The notes under the pieces were generated by a model. The model searched no databases. It worked only from the letters and a program-made list of their open reading frames with translations, and was not told the DNA's origin. This document shows, piece by piece, positions 6,516-7,232 of a DNA stretch of 7,232 nucleotides. The DNA comes from CAVPGH01 sp046726955. GTDB lineage: Bacteria; Acidobacteriota; Vicinamibacteria; Fen-336. The stretch covers positions 1 to 7,232 of the forward strand of contig JBKPBQ010000287.1 in the NCBI GenBank assembly GCA_046726955.1, written 5' to 3'. Each line of letters begins with the position of its first letter. Position 1 is the stretch's first letter. Position numbers and translations under genes: made by a program.

Positions 6516-6518
6516 CGT
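6516..6518 (-). other. Single-base deletion frameshift in the right-edge propeller gene
   Basis: GREYVAIT is in one frame and the expected continuation VGGTPTSSNGG in the next, joined at ATC AC|GTC GGC. One added base (for example ATC ACC GTC) restores the standard quinoprotein C-terminal motif, as in the intact dehydrogenase paralogue (GKEYVLIASGGT). Confidence 0.78.
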
Positions 6519-7232
6519 GATCGCGACGTACTCCCTGCCGTTGACCGAATAGACCGACGGCCCCGCCGCGATCGGGTGGCCCGTCTGGAAGGTCCATAGC
6601 ACCTTCCCGGTCTTGACGTCGAACGCGCGCAGGACGCCGTCACCGCCGCCCGCGAAGCCGAGCCCGCTGTCCGTGGTCGTCACGCCGCCGCGCTCGGGCT
6701 CCGGGGTCGTGAACTTCCAGACGCGCCTGCCGGTGTTGACGTCGATCGCGCTGATCGAGCCGTGGTCGTGAAACCCCGGGAGGATCGCTCCGAAGTTGCC
6801 GTTCATGAGCCCGAGGAAGACGTCGCCGAGCGTGAACTTGCGCTTCTTCTCGGTCGGCGTCAGCTTGGCCTGGACGTCGACCGCCGCCGTCTCGGCCGCT
6901 GCGTTCAAGACATAGTTCGTCCGGGGGTCGTTCGAGGCGGGCGAGTAGTTCAGGCCGCCGATCGAGGAGGGGAACACGGCCACCGGCTTGCCCGGCTTCA
7001 ACGTCGGGTGCTCGGTCCGGTCGATCACCTTTACCCGCTGATAGATCGGGCGGCCGGTCGCGGCGTCGTACGCGAACCACACGCCCTCCATCGTCGCCAC
7101 CGACACGATCCGCTCGGTCCTCCCCCCGACCTTCCCGGTGTAGACGAGCGGCGGCTGCGCGGTGTCGTACGACCATTCATTGAACGACATCTGCTGCTGC
7201 CACCACTTCATGCGTCCGGTGCGGATGTCGAC

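Larger units (their letters stand above)
5325..7232 (-). pseudogene. PQQ-like beta-propeller with C-terminal carboxypeptidase-regulatory-like domains; partial at window edge, two compensating frameshifts
   Basis: The gene enters from the right edge; the first visible codons, from 7232, read VDIRTGRMKWWQQQ, so the ATG at 7211 is internal. Frame 1 (7232 to about 6519) is propeller, with DVNTGRRVW and DVKTGKVLW docking motifs and ending at GREYVAIT. It then runs out of frame and stops near 6003. Frame 2 (about 6516-5512) continues VGGTPTSSNGG..LQVFALGG, the normal end of this fold. Next come a Ser/Thr/Ala/Arg-rich linker and two beta-sandwich repeats of the carboxypeptidase-regulatory type (about 6115-6264, VKGRVLWNGAPVAGAHVVVD; about 5773-5907, LKGTITDASGKPVQGAVVIT). 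The last part (about 5510 to the TGA at 5325-5327, ending QATLKIPRR) is back in frame 1. The indels cancel, giving about 635 visible residues. At the catalytic motif position the sequence is FNEWSYD (7164-7184), lacking the His-Asp and the Asp after Trp, so classical PQQ dehydrogenase activity is doubtful. The N-terminus and any signal peptide are outside the window. It is probably an extracellular or surface protein. Confidence 0.8.

Noticed and set aside
5465..6643. 392-codon minus-strand open frame in the right-edge gene
   Set aside because: Arg/Gly/Ser/Ala-rich product without fold signal; the neighbouring frame carries the recognisable beta-sandwich domains.
7209..7211. ATG at 7211 as the start of the right-edge gene
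   Set aside because: The codons before it, to the window edge, read VDIRTGR, a propeller docking motif continuing into MKWW, so the ATG is internal.
1..7232. CRISPR arrays, tRNA/rRNA genes, insertion sequences, attachment sites
   Set aside because: No regularly spaced repeats, cloverleaf-like sequence, transposase-like protein or terminal inverted repeats were seen on either strand.

Overview
This is a high-GC window with actinomycete-style codon use. The protein styles (a TPR-tailed regulator, a small secreted cupredoxin with a C-D-P-H motif, several secreted PQQ-type beta-propellers) suggest a soil Actinomycetota, perhaps class Thermoleophilia. That placement is inferred from protein flavour only; no rRNA or tRNA is present to confirm it.

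Layout. Positions 1-570 (+) hold the C-terminal end of a TPR-containing protein, probably the tail of a large ATPase/LuxR- or AfsR-type regulator. It converges, over a 28-bp gap, with a minus-strand cluster read 3602 -> 599. In transcription order the cluster is a secreted PQQ-dependent dehydrogenase (1968-3602), a secreted type-1 copper cupredoxin (1549-1890) and an R2-like ligand-binding oxidase (R2lox) of the ferritin-like di-metal superfamily (599-1489). The intergenic gaps are 77 and 59 bp. A divergent promoter region (about 3603-3820) separates this cluster from a plus-strand secreted or lipoprotein beta-propeller gene (to 5322). A third propeller gene, minus strand and entering from the right edge (7232 -> 5325), carries C-terminal carboxypeptidase-regulatory-like domains. 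The two right-hand genes end with stop codons only 2 bp apart.

State of the genes. The three-gene minus cluster is intact. Both right-hand propeller genes are broken by single-base indels: one in the plus-strand gene near 4604-4609, and two that cancel each other in the minus-strand gene near 6516-6518 and 5511-5514. A further one may lie at the 5' end of the plus-strand gene. They are either real decay or sequence/assembly errors.

How the genes may work together (inference). The dehydrogenase would oxidise a substrate outside the membrane and pass electrons to the adjacent blue-copper protein in place of the usual cytochrome c. The R2lox, a cytoplasmic O2-activating oxidase of unknown substrate, is the unusual partner. 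A PQQ dehydrogenase, cupredoxin and R2lox in one apparent operon, beside two divergent propeller paralogues with altered cofactor-site residues, is the most interesting content of the window.
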